Assembly (NCBI GenBank): GCA_026182355.1
Contig: JAPFBL010000084.1
Coordinates: forward strand, 11,020,001 to 11,084,000
DNA length: 64,000 bases
Source of the DNA: Hermatobates lingyangjiaoensis
Lineage: Eukaryota; Arthropoda; Insecta; Hemiptera; Hermatobatidae
Direction of reading: 5' to 3'
Shown here: positions 11,688 through 22,499 of the stretch, in pieces
How positions within the stretch are numbered: position 1 is the stretch's first letter
Layout of the letters: the number at the start of each line of letters is the position of its first letter
The notes under the pieces: model-generated
Told to the model about the DNA's origin: nothing
Databases searched by the model: none
What the model saw: only the letters and a program-made list of their open reading frames with translations
Translations under genes and position numbers: made by a program

Positions 11688-12860
11688 CGAGGGCTGCTTG
11701 AAAAGTACGTGACTTTTTCAATAAAACAAAATTTTTTCGGCAAAGAAATATTTTATTTTTCTACATAGTCACCTTTTAGCTCAATACATTTAGTCCAGCG
11801 TTTTTCTAATATTTTTATTCCCTCAAAATAATATGTTTTGTCAAAGCTCTCAAAATACGCGTCTGTTTCGGTAATGACTTGTTCATTCGACTCAAATCTC
11901 TTACCGCCCAGCCATTTCTTTAGGTTTGGAAACAGAAAATAGTCGAAGGGGGCTAAATGAGGAGAATATGCTGGATGGGGTAGCAGTTCGTATCCCAACT
12001 CGTGGATTTTGGCCATCGTGACTAGACAAGTGTGTACACGTGCATTGTTTTGATGGAACAGCACTATCTTCTTTGCCAAACGCGGCCGTTTTTGCTTCAA
12101 ATCAACGTCGAATCTGTTCAAAAACTTTGAATAATATTCGCCGGTGATCGTTTTACCATTCTCGAAGTAATTGATGTGAATGACACCACGTGCATCCCAA
12201 AAACTGTGGTCATGTCCTTGTTGGCTGACAGACTCTGTTTGGCTTTCTTTGGTCCACGTTCGCCCACAGTATCCCACTGTTTCGATTGTTCCTTGGTCTC
12301 TGGCGTATTGTGATGGATCCATGTTTAGTCCACAGTAGAAAAACGGCGCGAAAATTCGTCTGGATTACGGCTGAACATTGCTAAATACTCTTTTGAAGTG
12401 GTCACACGATTGCGCTTATGGTCAAGTGTAATCAATCGCTGCACTCATCTCGCGGAGAGTTTCTTCATGTCCAAATATTCCTGTAAAATATGATGTACCC
12501 GTTCAGTTGAGATTACTGCAGCATGAGCCAACTCTCGCAGTTTCATTCTGCGATCATCTAATATCATTTCATGGATTTTATTGACGATTTCCGGCGTTAT
12601 TAGTATTTATGAACTCTTTCCTTAGTTTCAGTGATGGAGTTTTTACATAAAAAGTAATGCTTAATCAGCACATGAAATACACTTTTTTCCATTTTCGTAA
12701 AAATACACAAGGTTGTCTGCTTTAAATGACTATCAAACACCGACTGCACGTGGTCGCTGGCTAATAATTAGATAGTTGTCCACTAATAGATTCCAGATGA
12801 CGCATTTGGAGTAACTGCGCCAGAAATTCATAAAGTCACTGACTTATCAATCCGCCCTCG
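11688..12860 (-). mobile_element. Mariner transposon (Tc1/mariner), defective
   Basis: Left inverted terminal repeat begins CGAGGGCTGCTTGAAAAGTA at 11688. The right end, read in reverse from 12860, begins CGAGGGCGGATTGATAAGTC. The first bases agree, then the ends diverge. A TA target dinucleotide precedes the left end (11686-11687), but TC follows the right end, so one copy of the duplication is mutated. The total of 1173 bp is slightly short of a typical 1.2-1.3 kb mariner. The transposase lies on the minus strand and is broken. Confidence 0.85.
11753..12640 (-). pseudogene. Mariner transposase, frameshifted and catalytically dead
   Basis: The minus-strand frame 11753-12322 covers the C-terminal catalytic half. 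Visible landmarks are ITGEYYSKFLNRF, KKIVLFHQNNARVHT, ELLPHPAYSPHLAPFDYFLF and KRWTKCIELKGDYVEK at the C-terminus. In mariner the second catalytic Asp lies in an HxDNARVH context; here it is Asn (HQNN). The third Asp, in APxD, is kept. Upstream, in other frames, pieces matching the start of the catalytic domain (WIHHNTPETKEQSKQW) and the N-terminal helix-turn-helix region can be read to about 12640, so frameshifts split the gene. It would have been a cut-and-paste DD34D transposase acting at the terminal repeats. Confidence 0.85.
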
Positions 12861-13189
12861 TCAAACCTAAAAATAGTGGCATAACAAAAAGAAAAGAGTA
12901 AAATTGATCATTTTATAGAAAGAACAAAAAAAAAATTGTGGTGATCCCAAGTAATACAAGAGAATAATACTGAAAATGTAACATTTGACTGTATATAGAA
13001 TGTATGAACAAAAAGAATGATACGTTAGTATAAAAAGCCATGTTTCATAAAATCAGTATATAAAGATTAGTAAAGTTTTAATTCTTTGACATCGATCAAT
13101 TCCCAAAACAGTTATAAAACTGAACTTTTTTTCATAAAACATCACACACAAATATAAAATAGCCGTGTCAGTCTGTCCAGCCTTCACAA
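12861..13189. other. AT-rich spacer
   Basis: Nothing recognised. Confidence 0.3.
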
Positions 13190-13830
13190 ATGTCAACAAA
13201 TCCGACAACTATAGCAAGTGATCCATTATTCAAATATGAATTTTAGTTTTTATAGGTGTATTGTTCTCTACTGTAAACAAAATTTTATGCAATTTTATTT
13301 GTTAATTCCTAATGTTAGGATGTTTTTTGACCAAATTTTATTGCTCTATAATAAACAATTTAGCTTTAGAAACATTCCCTGAAAATTTAAAATATTCTTT
13401 AACGCACTTTTTATTCATGTAATTTAAAAAAAAATAACTCATATCATGCCCCAAATAGTGCTGTATTTTTTTTATAATGTCATGCTGATCCTTTAAACGG
13501 TATGACCTGTATCCTTCCTACAACCTTCCAGATTGAAGGATAAGCCAAAATTTTTACATTTTGAAAATAAAAAAATTTTAGTTGCTTTAAAAATATGAGG
13601 ATTTTTTTAGCTGTTTGTTTTGTTGTTTCCATGACCACAATTTCAAAACTCCAGAATTAGTAGCTTAGAAGAAAAAAAGTATCTAAAAAAAAACATTTTA
13701 ACAAAAAGAGTAACTCTACCATCATGCATAATTGCCTCCAAAATAAGGCACATCTATACTATGAGACTCATTTATGTGTAAAATATTAATTTGATCCATC
13801 AAATATTGTGGACTGCAGCGTCCCCATAAA
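13190..13830 (+). repeat. Repeat family A, diverged copy
   Basis: This follows the order of words in 345-960: ACAACTATAGCAAGTGATC near 13205, TTTTTATAGGTGTATTG, the CATGCTGATCCTTTAAACGG word near 13480, GACTCATTTATGTGTAAAAT near 13760 and CCATCAAATATTGTGGAC near 13800. It is more diverged than the 1-1115 and 27400-28870 pair, so probably older. Confidence 0.65.
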
Positions 13831-14089
13831 CGTTTCGATACAGATCAAAAAAGAAAATGCTGGGACTATTTTTTACAAACATTGATAATGTTATCATTAA
13901 ACATTAACATAATAACACTAGCAAACGTTCCCGTCTTTGACGGGTACTTTTTCAACAAATCGAAGATGATACTTTATCGAAGAAGATCATTAAAAATTAT
14001 AGAATAGTAGAAAATAATATTATTAGTATAATATTAAGCAAATGCCTCTGTATACACCACATTAGTTGTCTGCTGTTCAGTTTCATGGA

Positions 14090-14500
14090 AGAAAAAAGAG
14101 TTGGAACCTCTGACTCTGGGGCAAGCAAACTATAGTTGACCATGTCAGAAAAACTTCATGTCTCACTCACTTCAATTCCTACGGTAGATATAGTTTCCCC
14201 TTGCGACTAAGTAACTCGTCATTGCAAAACAGACGCTGATGGAACATTGCAATCGTTTGAATTTAAACGGATAGTGGCTCGGAATCAATGGTATACGTGG
14301 TATACAAACAGATTCCCCAGTACCACACTTAGTTATGATGTCTGCCACTATGGCGTACCTGTGCAGAGCATGAACTCAGAGTCGTGTCCCGTTGCACATT
14401 TTCCGGGGCACTCAAGTTTCGTAACATGAAATTTGTTGCTGATACTAAATCGCAGCATGATGGCGCTCCTACTTGAAGTTCATTCATCGTTGAATTGAAT
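14090..14500 (-). pseudogene. Helitron helicase C-terminus, relic
   Basis: On the minus strand broken frames give PFKFKRLQ followed by VCFAMT, the Pif1-type helicase segment that in intact Helitrons reads roughly FKRxQFPxxxxFAMTxNKSQG. Upstream, words matching the RNxxxPKxCNGTRL segment can be read. The next copy (36690-37300) shows the same order more clearly. Stops and indels make it nonfunctional. The enzyme would unwind DNA during rolling-circle transposition. Confidence 0.7.
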
Positions 14501-14739
14501 ATTCAATCCATTCAAAGCTTAGATTTTAAGTTAGGTATACACAAAACTACTGTCAAAGGTTCAGCTTGCTATGCTTAGGGTGGCTGAGTTTACTGGTGAC
14601 AATATTTTGCTGACATTCCGACAGAAATTATTCTAAAGGTAGATTCGGTTTTTCTAATGTATGAAACGTAAAGAAAACTTGAAAGGAGTCAGTTCTAAGC
14701 AATGCACAGACAAAGCCTTTCTTTTATTTGTACTGATAT

Positions 14740-15066
14740 ACTTGTGCTACTGTCAGCGGCGAGCACCCAAACCACTGGTTACCCTGGCTCCATGCCTTTA
14801 CTTTATTGCCATTTTTATATTATTCAAATTTTAAATTAAAAAAAATGTTTGTTACATTCATTTATTTATATTATATTTGCACTACTGTCATCGGCGAGCA
14901 GGCAAGCCACTGGGATACGCTGGTTCCATACTTTACTTTATTACCAGTGTTTATATTACGCAAATATTAAATTAACAAATTTTTTTTTGACATTTATATA
15001 TAACTCGTTTGCCCTACTGTCACTGGCGAGCACGCAAGCCACTGTCTACCCTGGGTCCAATTTTTA
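14740..15066. repeat. Helitron-internal tandem repeat, ~127-bp unit
   Basis: Three imperfect units each contain CTACTGTCA(T/G/C)CGGCGAGCA followed by CAAGCCACTG and a CTGG(T/C)TCC word, at about 14755, 14880 and 15010. Related units with about 136-bp spacing are in the Helitron copy at 35980-36330. This is an internal minisatellite carried by the family. Confidence 0.8.
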
Positions 15067-15424
15067 GAATTAAATAATAATTTTTTTTATTCAACATTAT
15101 TCAGGTAATAAATAATATATATTATAATTTCGGGTCTCTGTCACCACGGAAAACTGGTGAACAAACAAACAAACTCTCGAACTTATATATAGAGATGATG
15201 CTTCTGTAAATAAAAAAATCATTCCTGCTGATATTATTTACTTTATAAATATATAACATTAATTTCTATGCATATTAAAAAACTGGAGTTGCCTCCACTC
15301 AACTTTACTATAGGTAAACATAATAGCAATCATTGTTTCACAATACACAATTATTGCAGTTTCAGAAACATTAATCACTGCAAGGAAGCTTGGTAGAGTT
15401 GAAGAAGAAAAAATTCTTCTCATT

Positions 15425-15688
15425 CACAGAATATGAATATAGCCTTCTGACTCAGACTTGCCATTTATTCTCAAGAGGCGTCAATGTCCTATCACGCCAG
15501 CCTTTGCAATGTCAATTAATAAAAGCCAGGAACAGAGTATTAGTAAATGTGGCCTCTATCTACCATCACCAGTATTTACTCATAGCCAGTTGTATACGCC
15601 CCTAGTGGGGCCATGCAGCTATATTCGCAGGCTGCATTGGCTTACATATATCCACAGGTTCATTGAACCAGGAGATACAAACTCTTAA
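15425..15688 (+). pseudogene. Helitron Pif1-like helicase, C-terminal fragment
   Basis: A plus-strand frame reads PSDSDLPFILKRRQCP, then AFAMSINKSQEQS, then GLYLPSPVFTHSQLYTPL. This is the end of the Helitron RepHel helicase, containing motif VI (FAMTINKSQGQ in intact copies) and the segment usually read as FTHGQLYVALSR. A TAG at 15440 lies just before PSDSDLPF, and the terminal SRV is lost, so it is a broken copy. Its orientation is opposite to the Helitron at 13918-15195, and it belongs to a different, less decayed lineage. Confidence 0.8.
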
Positions 15689-15689
15689 A

Positions 15690-16250
15690 ATAAGTCGGTA
15701 CTACGGGCGGCGGGGTCCTCTCTTCATCCCGCCAATTGAGGTTGGTCTCTTAGTGGCTGTTGGTTCTTACCCAAGTTGGGTAGACTCTTTGGTCGCTGTG
15801 TGAGAAGCAGTAACTTCTCAGAAGGATGCCTGCTTAGCTTTTCGAAGAGCTAGAGACCCCAAACCCCTTCCAGTGGGAATTGACCAGGACTCAGCTGAAT
15901 GGACTGGAAAACTGGTACTTGCCTGGTAGAGGCTCTGGCTTTGACAGGATCTCAGAGTGGGTACGATTAGATACCACCCTCTCTCGCGCCCTTTTATTTT
16001 GCGAATAGAGAGACCTTAAAGGCTCTCTAGCACTTATTGACACGGACCAGGTGTCGTTATGCCAACGAGAAATTTGCAATCTCTCTATGAGTCGTTCACT
16101 ATGGTACTAAAGACTCCTCGTAATGACGCCCTGATGGGGTCAGATTAACCATCAGTAGCAAGCCCTGGTCCTGGGGAAACGGTCATTGCCCTCTTCGGAG
16201 GGGGACAACAGAATTCATAAGAATCCTGTGGTAGTCCTGTAATACATACG
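15690..16250. other. GC-rich block inside Helitron remains
   Basis: About 560 bp with markedly higher GC than its surroundings, beginning near GGGCGGCGGGGTCCTC and ending near GCCCTCTTCGGAGGGGGACA. It separates two pieces of Helitron helicase sequence and has no long frame I can identify. It could be an inserted non-LTR 5' UTR, another transposon's noncoding part, or a piece of structured RNA gene. I cannot decide among these. Confidence 0.4.
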
Positions 16251-16252
16251 TA

Positions 16253-16420
16253 GGAAGCCTTACCAGTTATGGTAAGTTGTATGTTACTTTAAGTCGTGTT
16301 GGTGTTTTAAACCACATAGACATTTGTGTTCATCAGCAGTATTTGCTACTAGCATATGGCACAAACAAACACATGCCGAATAATAAAAAATATATTTTCG
16401 GAAATTATAACACTAAATGT
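16253..16420 (+). pseudogene. Helitron helicase terminal fragment
   Basis: The plus strand reads SYGKLYVTLSRVGVLNHIDI, close to the SHGQLYVALSRV segment that follows motif VI in Helitron helicases. The same segment is already present in altered form just upstream (THSQLYTPL, before 15625), so this is either a second copy or a rearranged piece across the GC-rich block. Confidence 0.65.
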
Positions 16421-16857
16421 ATATTCAGAAATTATTCATTAATTTTGCTTAAAGTTTCTCTGTATATATGCAGATATATAAACAAGCAACGTGAGCATGA
16501 ATATAAAGATAAGTATTATTTTAAGTTTAGATACATCAGCATGATTTAAATCATAAATACGTCTTTTGCGATAAAACCTAAAAGTGCTATTCTAAAGTAG
16601 TAGAAAATATGATTATTAGGATGATATCATTAGAAATATATTTATTCTATTTTTTAAATAGTCATGGAAGTATATGTTATCATAAAAAACATCATTTTTA
16701 AGAAAAGACAAACTGTTTAGGTTGTTCATTTTCTTTTGTAAAGAAGATTCAATAAATTCGTTTCAAAATGTGCAGTTTTTTATATAACCTACGTTTTTCT
16801 TTGTGGTTATATAAATTTGGTTCTTTATGAATCTCATAATATATATATTATTAAACC
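16421..16857. other. AT-rich, no gene recognised
   Basis: No motif seen. Confidence 0.3.
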
Positions 16858-17040
16858 ATAATGGAAAAAGGAAAACAATAGAAATAAATGCTCTGAGACG
16901 TTTTAATTCATGTCATCAGAGAGCAAACAAAGTAAGAACTCAGTAACAACTCAGTTGTTACTTTGTTTGCTCTCTGATGACATGAATTGAAATGCCTCAG
17001 AGCATTTATTTCTATTGTTTTCCTTTTTCCATTATAGTTT
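16858..17040. mobile_element. Palindromic PLE-like ends, family P6
   Basis: Two arms of about 85-90 bp are near-perfect inverted copies, from AAACCATAATGGAAAAAGGA (16857) to its complement ending at 17043, around a CAACTCAGTTG centre. The right arm at 16969-17003 carries GCTCT, CTGATGA, GAAA and then AGAGC in hammerhead order. A (TA)n tract follows within 55 bp, as at other PLE palindromes in this window. Confidence 0.6.
16969..17003 (+). ncRNA. Hammerhead-like motif, family P6
   Basis: Stem I arms GCTCT (16969-16973) and AGAGC (16999-17003), core CTGATGA (16974-16980) and GAAA (16989-16992) are present. Stem II is very short (CATGAATT, at most two pairs). The left arm of the palindrome keeps an ACGTC after AAA, suggesting the ancestral GAAACGTC. 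Self-cleavage of this copy is doubtful. Confidence 0.4.
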
Positions 17041-17087
17041 AAACTTCATTGATTGCATCACGTGTTTATTTATTGTGATTTTTTGGC

Positions 17088-17090
<3 letters not shown>

Positions 17091-17128
<38 letters not shown>
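17091..17128. repeat. (TA)n microsatellite
   Basis: Uninterrupted TA dinucleotides just after a PLE-like palindrome. Confidence 0.95.
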
Positions 17129-17135
<7 letters not shown>

Positions 17136-17461
17136 TTATATCCTTCGTCAAAGCGACGGGAGTTGAACTGGTAAAACTAATTGAAGGCAAATACATCGGA
17201 TTGAAAAATAAATTAAATAATATTCTTGAAAAAGAAAATAAATATGTAAGTTATAGTGCTCAACGTTTGAAATTTGACTTCAGATCCGCAACTTTTTACC
17301 ATAAAAGGTAATTCAGTTCATTGTGAGTAGTTAGTAGGGAAGGTTAATATAATTCAAGAGCACCTGGATTCAATCCAAGGATATTATTAATATTCTCAGG
17401 AGGAACTCTAAGTTCAATGTTTCTAAACCAGCATTCATTTATGACTAGTGCATAGAAGTCC

Positions 17462-17850
17462 TGTTAATAAGCCGAGGAGAATACTTTTAGTGTAAAATAT
17501 TTGAAGGTTTTGAAATCAGGTTGCATATTAAATTGCATTGCATCCGTATTTTAAACACTGCGCACAGATTTATAATTATTTTGATAAGAAATTACGAATT
17601 TTGAATATTTTCCAATTATAATAATTTTGTTGCTTTAAATATCACACTTTTTGTAAAGAATTCAAGATGCATATCACTGGCTTATGAACATTTATCTCCA
17701 GCATTATATACAAAAATCGATTTTGCAGTTTGAATCAATTTGCACTTTTTGTCTGATGTACGTGATTAAAAATGTGGTGTTTTTATGATTTATAACACAT
17801 GTAAGACCCATAGTTCGGTTATGTTTTTTCCTTGTTCAACATGAATACAT
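17462..17850. repeat. Duplicated segment, source side
   Basis: Bases 17716-17850 recur almost unchanged at 19721-19855 in direct orientation (CGATTTTGCAGTTTGAAT through CAACATGAATACAT). Bases 17462-17513 recur inverted at 19856-19906. The two copied pieces are adjacent at the second site. Confidence 0.85.
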
Positions 17851-18429
17851 TTTTGAAAAGTGAGCAATAAGCATTTTTGATTGCAGAATGAACTTTAGAG
17901 TGATGAACCTTCAGTAATATAATGCGAGGTGGTCATGGTCAGAGAAACAGAACCTTACATCAACAGTAGCCTGCAGTGAGTATTTCTCTTGTAACTTAGT
18001 CTATATTTCAAGCAATTTGTTTCTTTTACAAATGAAAAAGATCTAATCTTTTATCTGATTTGAATAATTCGAGTTGAACTACTATAATTACCATTATATT
18101 ATTTATAAAATCAGAAAACAGATTTTAGTCACACCATACTAAGAGAGAGGGGAAGTTTTGCAACAGAAGTTAGTTGTACAGAGCTAATTTAACATGCTAA
18201 TTGAGATTTTGTATTACTAATGAATGAATTACGGGGTAATTCTTAACTGAATAATATTTTTATTCGTTTTTATACTTCTCTCGGATATATAAGGGAATAT
18301 TAATTATTTTAATTGTCATATAAAATATTAGAAAACGATGTTTTAAATTGTCATTTGATTTATTTGCAAAGGGGCGTGAGTGTTTTTATTTAATGTATTT
18401 GTTAGTTAAATCGTGGGAAATCAGATTGA

Positions 18430-18830
18430 AGGCGACATTAAAGAAAGAGATATCTATGGGATAATAAACACTAACTTGTTTTCAAAAATGTGTACAGAGG
18501 ATGATTTTTAGACAGGTGAAAGACAGGGATTAGGCAAGGGTATGATTTAAGCAGGTCAAGATTAATTAATTGATAAGGCTATGGGGTGGTGGAGGGGCAG
18601 TGAATGGTCGCTGGTAATTGCACCAGCAGGGTGGATACAGGTGACCCACCCACCGGCCATTACACCTGTATCAAAATGGCCTCCAACACAGACATTACCA
18701 TTTAACCCTTTGCCATCCATATACAACCCTTGTTACAAACTTTCAAGTAGGTCTTCATTTAAGAAAAACAGGAAAGATTTGGTCTCAATTCCCTTCAGGG
18801 AGAAAACCATCCACCTCGAATATTTATGAG
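18430..18830. promoter_or_regulatory. GC-richer island, candidate conserved element
   Basis: An unrepeated block with words TTAATTAATTGATAAGG (homeodomain and GATA-like), ACAGGTGACCC (CAGGTG E-box) and two polypyrimidine/purine stretches near 18580-18680. A plus-strand 82-codon frame crosses it but is proline- and tryptophan-rich without a domain and is likely incidental. Regulatory role is inferred only. Confidence 0.3.
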
Positions 18831-19720
18831 GAGACATATCCAGTGAGAGGATAACAAAAAAAAAATTATTTTATGATGAAATTTTAAATAAATTAACTTT
18901 TAGTGTTTATTTAAACATGTGGTGTATTTTAAGATCATAAGAATAACTACTACAAGAATAATGTAGTTATTCTTACAGAACTGTTGGAGTCGCGCTGAAA
19001 TTTCGGCTGATTCAGTTTCATTACCCTGAGTCAAATTCGTCAATAAGATCGAAATAGATATGCAAGGAAGCTAAAAAGCAAAATAATAGTTACCTTCGCT
19101 TCTTGTCCTAAAAATGAAAAAAAAATACGCAATATATGTAATCTACATATTAAAACATTTTCTGATCATATTATATTTAATTAATTAAAACAAAACAAAT
19201 TCGTGGATTCGTGGATTAAATTGACATAAACTAAAAGTAAATAAATAAAACATAAAGACAGTCATTTAACATTTTAATGCAGTAAATTGTTGATTGTCAT
19301 GAAAAAACAAGTTTCATCAATTATAAACATATTTTCTTAATAAAAGGATTTTTTTTTAAATGGTTGACTGTACACTCTCAATGGCCACTGATCAATTAAA
19401 TATGATAAAAAAATTGATCATTTTATTGTTAGATAATAACTTTTATTAAAACTTATTTGGCAATAATTGCTATTTTCTTAATTTGAATTACTTTTCTTAG
19501 TGAATTGTATTTCAAAGAAATCCCTGGAATGATAAAGAAAATGTGAGAAAGCATGAAGGTCTTTTGAGGCAGCCAGATATTTATCCGACAGGTATTATTT
19601 CCTTTTTTCTTATGATACTTTGATTGACTCTGGAGTTGCATGTTTTTTTTAGTAGGTGTATCACCCTGGAGGCACTACCACTCCCACTAATGGTACTTTC
19701 ATACAGATCTCATTATGTAA
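18831..19720. other. AT-rich, no gene recognised
   Basis: A 62-codon minus frame (19453-19641) shows no domain. A short inverted word GAATAACTAC/GTAGTTATTC lies at 18940-18975. Confidence 0.3.
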
Positions 19721-19906
19721 CGATTTTGCAGTTTGAATGAATTTGCACTTTTTGTCTGATGTACGTGATTAAAAATGCGGTGTTTTTATGATTTATAACA
19801 CATGTAAGACCCATAGTTCGGTTATGTTTTTTCCTTGTTCAACATGAATACATGTCAAAACTTTCAAATATTTTACACTAAAAGTATTCTCCTCGGCTTA
19901 TTAACA
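19721..19906. repeat. Rearranged duplicate of 17462-17850
   Basis: A direct copy of 17716-17850 (one or two differences) is fused at 19855/19856 to an inverted copy of 17462-17513. The junction joins sequences about 200 bp apart in the source, one of them flipped. Similarity is very high, so the event is young. Confidence 0.85.
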
Positions 19907-20404
19907 GTTCTCCCACATTTCTATTTCCACCAATTATTTATATATTCTATATTTTTAAATTATTAATGTTAACATAAACTGTTTTTGCTTTATGTAAATA
20001 ACAACTAAATATATGAAGGTCTTATAACTTTATATATTTAAAATGTAATACAATTGAAAGTAATATTTAGCTTTTATAGGTGTATATGCGCTAATTACAA
20101 CTTATAGTACGTTAGTCAAACTGTATTTTTGTTAAAGTATAAATAAGACAAATGAAGACATTTTAAATCTTTACTGAAAACTAGTTTTTCCACATGTCTG
20201 TCATTTTTCATCCCAGCCATGAGTGTAAACAAGATTTTATTAAGAGGAGTGCTTGGAATTCTCAGGTTTTACTGGTTTAATAACTTAAAGATTGAAAATG
20301 TTTGATTTTTCAAGCAAGATTGCAAAACGTAAATTAAATAAATTATGATATGAACAATTATTAATTATAGGTTAGATTGTAGTAGCTGTCCCAGGAGAGA
20401 AAGC
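19907..20404. other. AT-rich, no gene recognised
   Basis: Nothing recognised. Confidence 0.3.
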
Positions 20405-20630
20405 GGGAACATTGGAAGTCCTAAATTTTGTCTAACTCAAGTGTATTTAGAGTAGGGTGTTAACGAGACCTGATATTGCATACATTCGGGACAGACGACT
20501 TAACGTCCTCCGAGGGACGACGCAACTAAATTTTTTTCGTACCTGAATAAATCGAGTGCCAGAGCAGGTATCGAACCCCCGATCTACCAGTCCAGAGACG
20601 AGAACGTAATCGATTGGGCTACCCTGGCCC
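20405..20630 (-). mobile_element. tRNA-headed SINE, most complete copy
   Basis: Read from 20630 leftwards, the head starts GGGCCAGGGTAGCCCAATCG (box-A-like TAGCCCAATCG). It has a good B box GGGGGTTCGATACC (20567-20580), then the family core CTCGGAGGACGTTAAG (about 20498-20513) and a tail with GGACTTCCAATG (about 20414). Head, core and tail order is the standard tRNA-derived SINE plan. It would be transcribed by RNA polymerase III and mobilised by a LINE. The other copies are 7735-7910 and 63806-64000. Confidence 0.75.
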
Positions 20631-20639
20631 AATGATCAT

Positions 20640-22499
20640 TACTTATATTTTAATTCTTTATTCCCTAAATTACATGGGATTTCAGTGAATCGACTTCTTA
20701 AATGCATTGGGTTAACAGTTAACATTGAGATAAATTGTTTTAGTTTTCTTTTGTGTTCAATATTGTTGCAGTAATAGGTTTTCACTTGTAACAAATATTT
20801 ATTTTTTGCTAAGAAAATTGCACATTTCTAGTTTAGATTGGTCATACAGTCATGGATTCGGATCATTTGTCTATGAAGTGTTTTGTAGCGTCCTGATTTT
20901 CAGAACTATCATGAAACGGTGTTGAGATCGTTTTAATAAATACTTATTATTAAAACAATACTACTAATTTTTGGAGGAAACATTACTGGGTTTTATCAAT
21001 ACAGTATGTGGTTACAAAAGTTTTGTTGGATTTATAAGTAATATACAACTGGGTTATTTGCCGTCATAATCAAAAATAAACTATGAGTTGGTTCAAAATA
21101 GGTCATATTATGACACTAGATATCTCATAACTCTTGTGGATATCGAAACACAAAGTATGTTTCACACACTAATATATGTTAAAAAAATAATATATAAAGG
21201 TTGTTATGAGGAAAAGATGAGAAAAGAGGATCAAGCGGGCAGATACACTCCTTGTGACATATCAAAGCCGATAATCGAAGTGAGATACTTAAAGTTCTCT
21301 GTAACATTTTAAAAAAATATTTCCATCTTATTAAATGTATTATTATTTCTTTATCTTTTACAAACTCTTTGAAATGATAATAATGAACTATGTAAACTCT
21401 ACTGTATAAATTTGCAACATATTGAAAATTAATTTAAAATATTACAAACTGACTCCAGTCGTAATTATTATTCATCGTGATTCACTTGATTTTTTTTAAG
21501 GCTGTGATAATTGTTAAAGTTAGCAAAATAGAGATAACTTCATTAAAAAGAAACATTGAATTAGATACCTTGTCAATTAACTTAATAATATATTTACTTT
21601 TAGCAAGGTTGAGTGCACACAGTTACAATTTTTTTTTTAAAATATAAAACATATTATTATCAACCGACCTAGAAAGTCAGTTGCCAAATTCCTCTAGTGT
21701 AGGTATTATTTCTACTTTTTTATATAATTAAAGTCTATTTATAAATGTTTACTTAAAATTAATATCGATTATATACAATAATTTTTTGTTGAAAACAAAT
21801 CATCAAAATTTATAGATTTGCATTTAGTTCATTATTATTCTAATAATAGTAATAGTAACAGTATAGTAATAGTCCATTGGGTAATTGATGGTAATATGAG
21901 GGAATTAGCATTAGGGTGAGTGATATTACCCTGTTCTCATGTAGTCTAGTCAGGTAACCATCGCAGACCATATACTTCGTCACACATCAGTTTGTGACTG
22001 ACCTTTCCGTCCGATAACTTTGTATAAGTTATAAATAACTTTTGCATAATTAATTAATAAGCAAAAAAGTATTAGAGCAAAATTTAACTCCTTATCTTTT
22101 GCATTGTATTAGCATAATTATGGTAGCATTTATCACCCAAGCATCATAAACTTCATAGCGTGATTTTGAAATATTGAGTGCTTTAATCAAATTCAAAAAC
22201 ATATTTTTTGTGACAGTAATAATTTGTTTTATTTAAAATGGTGTACCATGTCTCTTTTGTTAACACGTAACTAATGCAAACAAAAACGTTAAACATTTTG
22301 GTTTTAAATAGCACTTATCATTTTAATCAGTACAATTACTTATGTCAGTAAGTACTATGTTAGTCAGTACTATGATATGTCAATTATTTTTAGGTATCTA
22401 AAAAAATGTATTATTTGTTTTAAAAAAATAATCTGACATTTTATTGATAAGATTTGTCTCTATGGAAGTATTACTAATATGTTCTTGCTAGCAAGCAGA
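20640..22499. other. AT-rich, no gene recognised
   Basis: No convincing gene or repeat. A run of AATAGTAA-like words lies at 21840-21870. Confidence 0.3.

Larger units (their letters stand above)
13918..15195 (-). mobile_element. Helitron, internally deleted, both termini present
   Basis: Read on the minus strand the element starts 5'-TCTCTATATATAAGTTCGAG (from 15195) and ends with a 15-bp hairpin sequence (13930-13944, CCCGT/ACGGG), eight spacer bases and CTAG-3' (13918-13921). It sits exactly between an A (13917) and a T (15196). A TC 5' end, a hairpin shortly before CTRR, A^T insertion and no target duplication are the accepted Helitron hallmarks. Inside are about three 127-bp tandem units near the 5' side and a relic of the helicase C-terminus near the 3' side. 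The replication initiator (Rep) domain is missing, so it is non-autonomous. Confidence 0.85.

Noticed and set aside
20405..20630. A functional tRNA gene
   Set aside because: A and B boxes are tRNA-like, but the acceptor and anticodon arms do not fold convincingly and the sequence continues into the SINE core.
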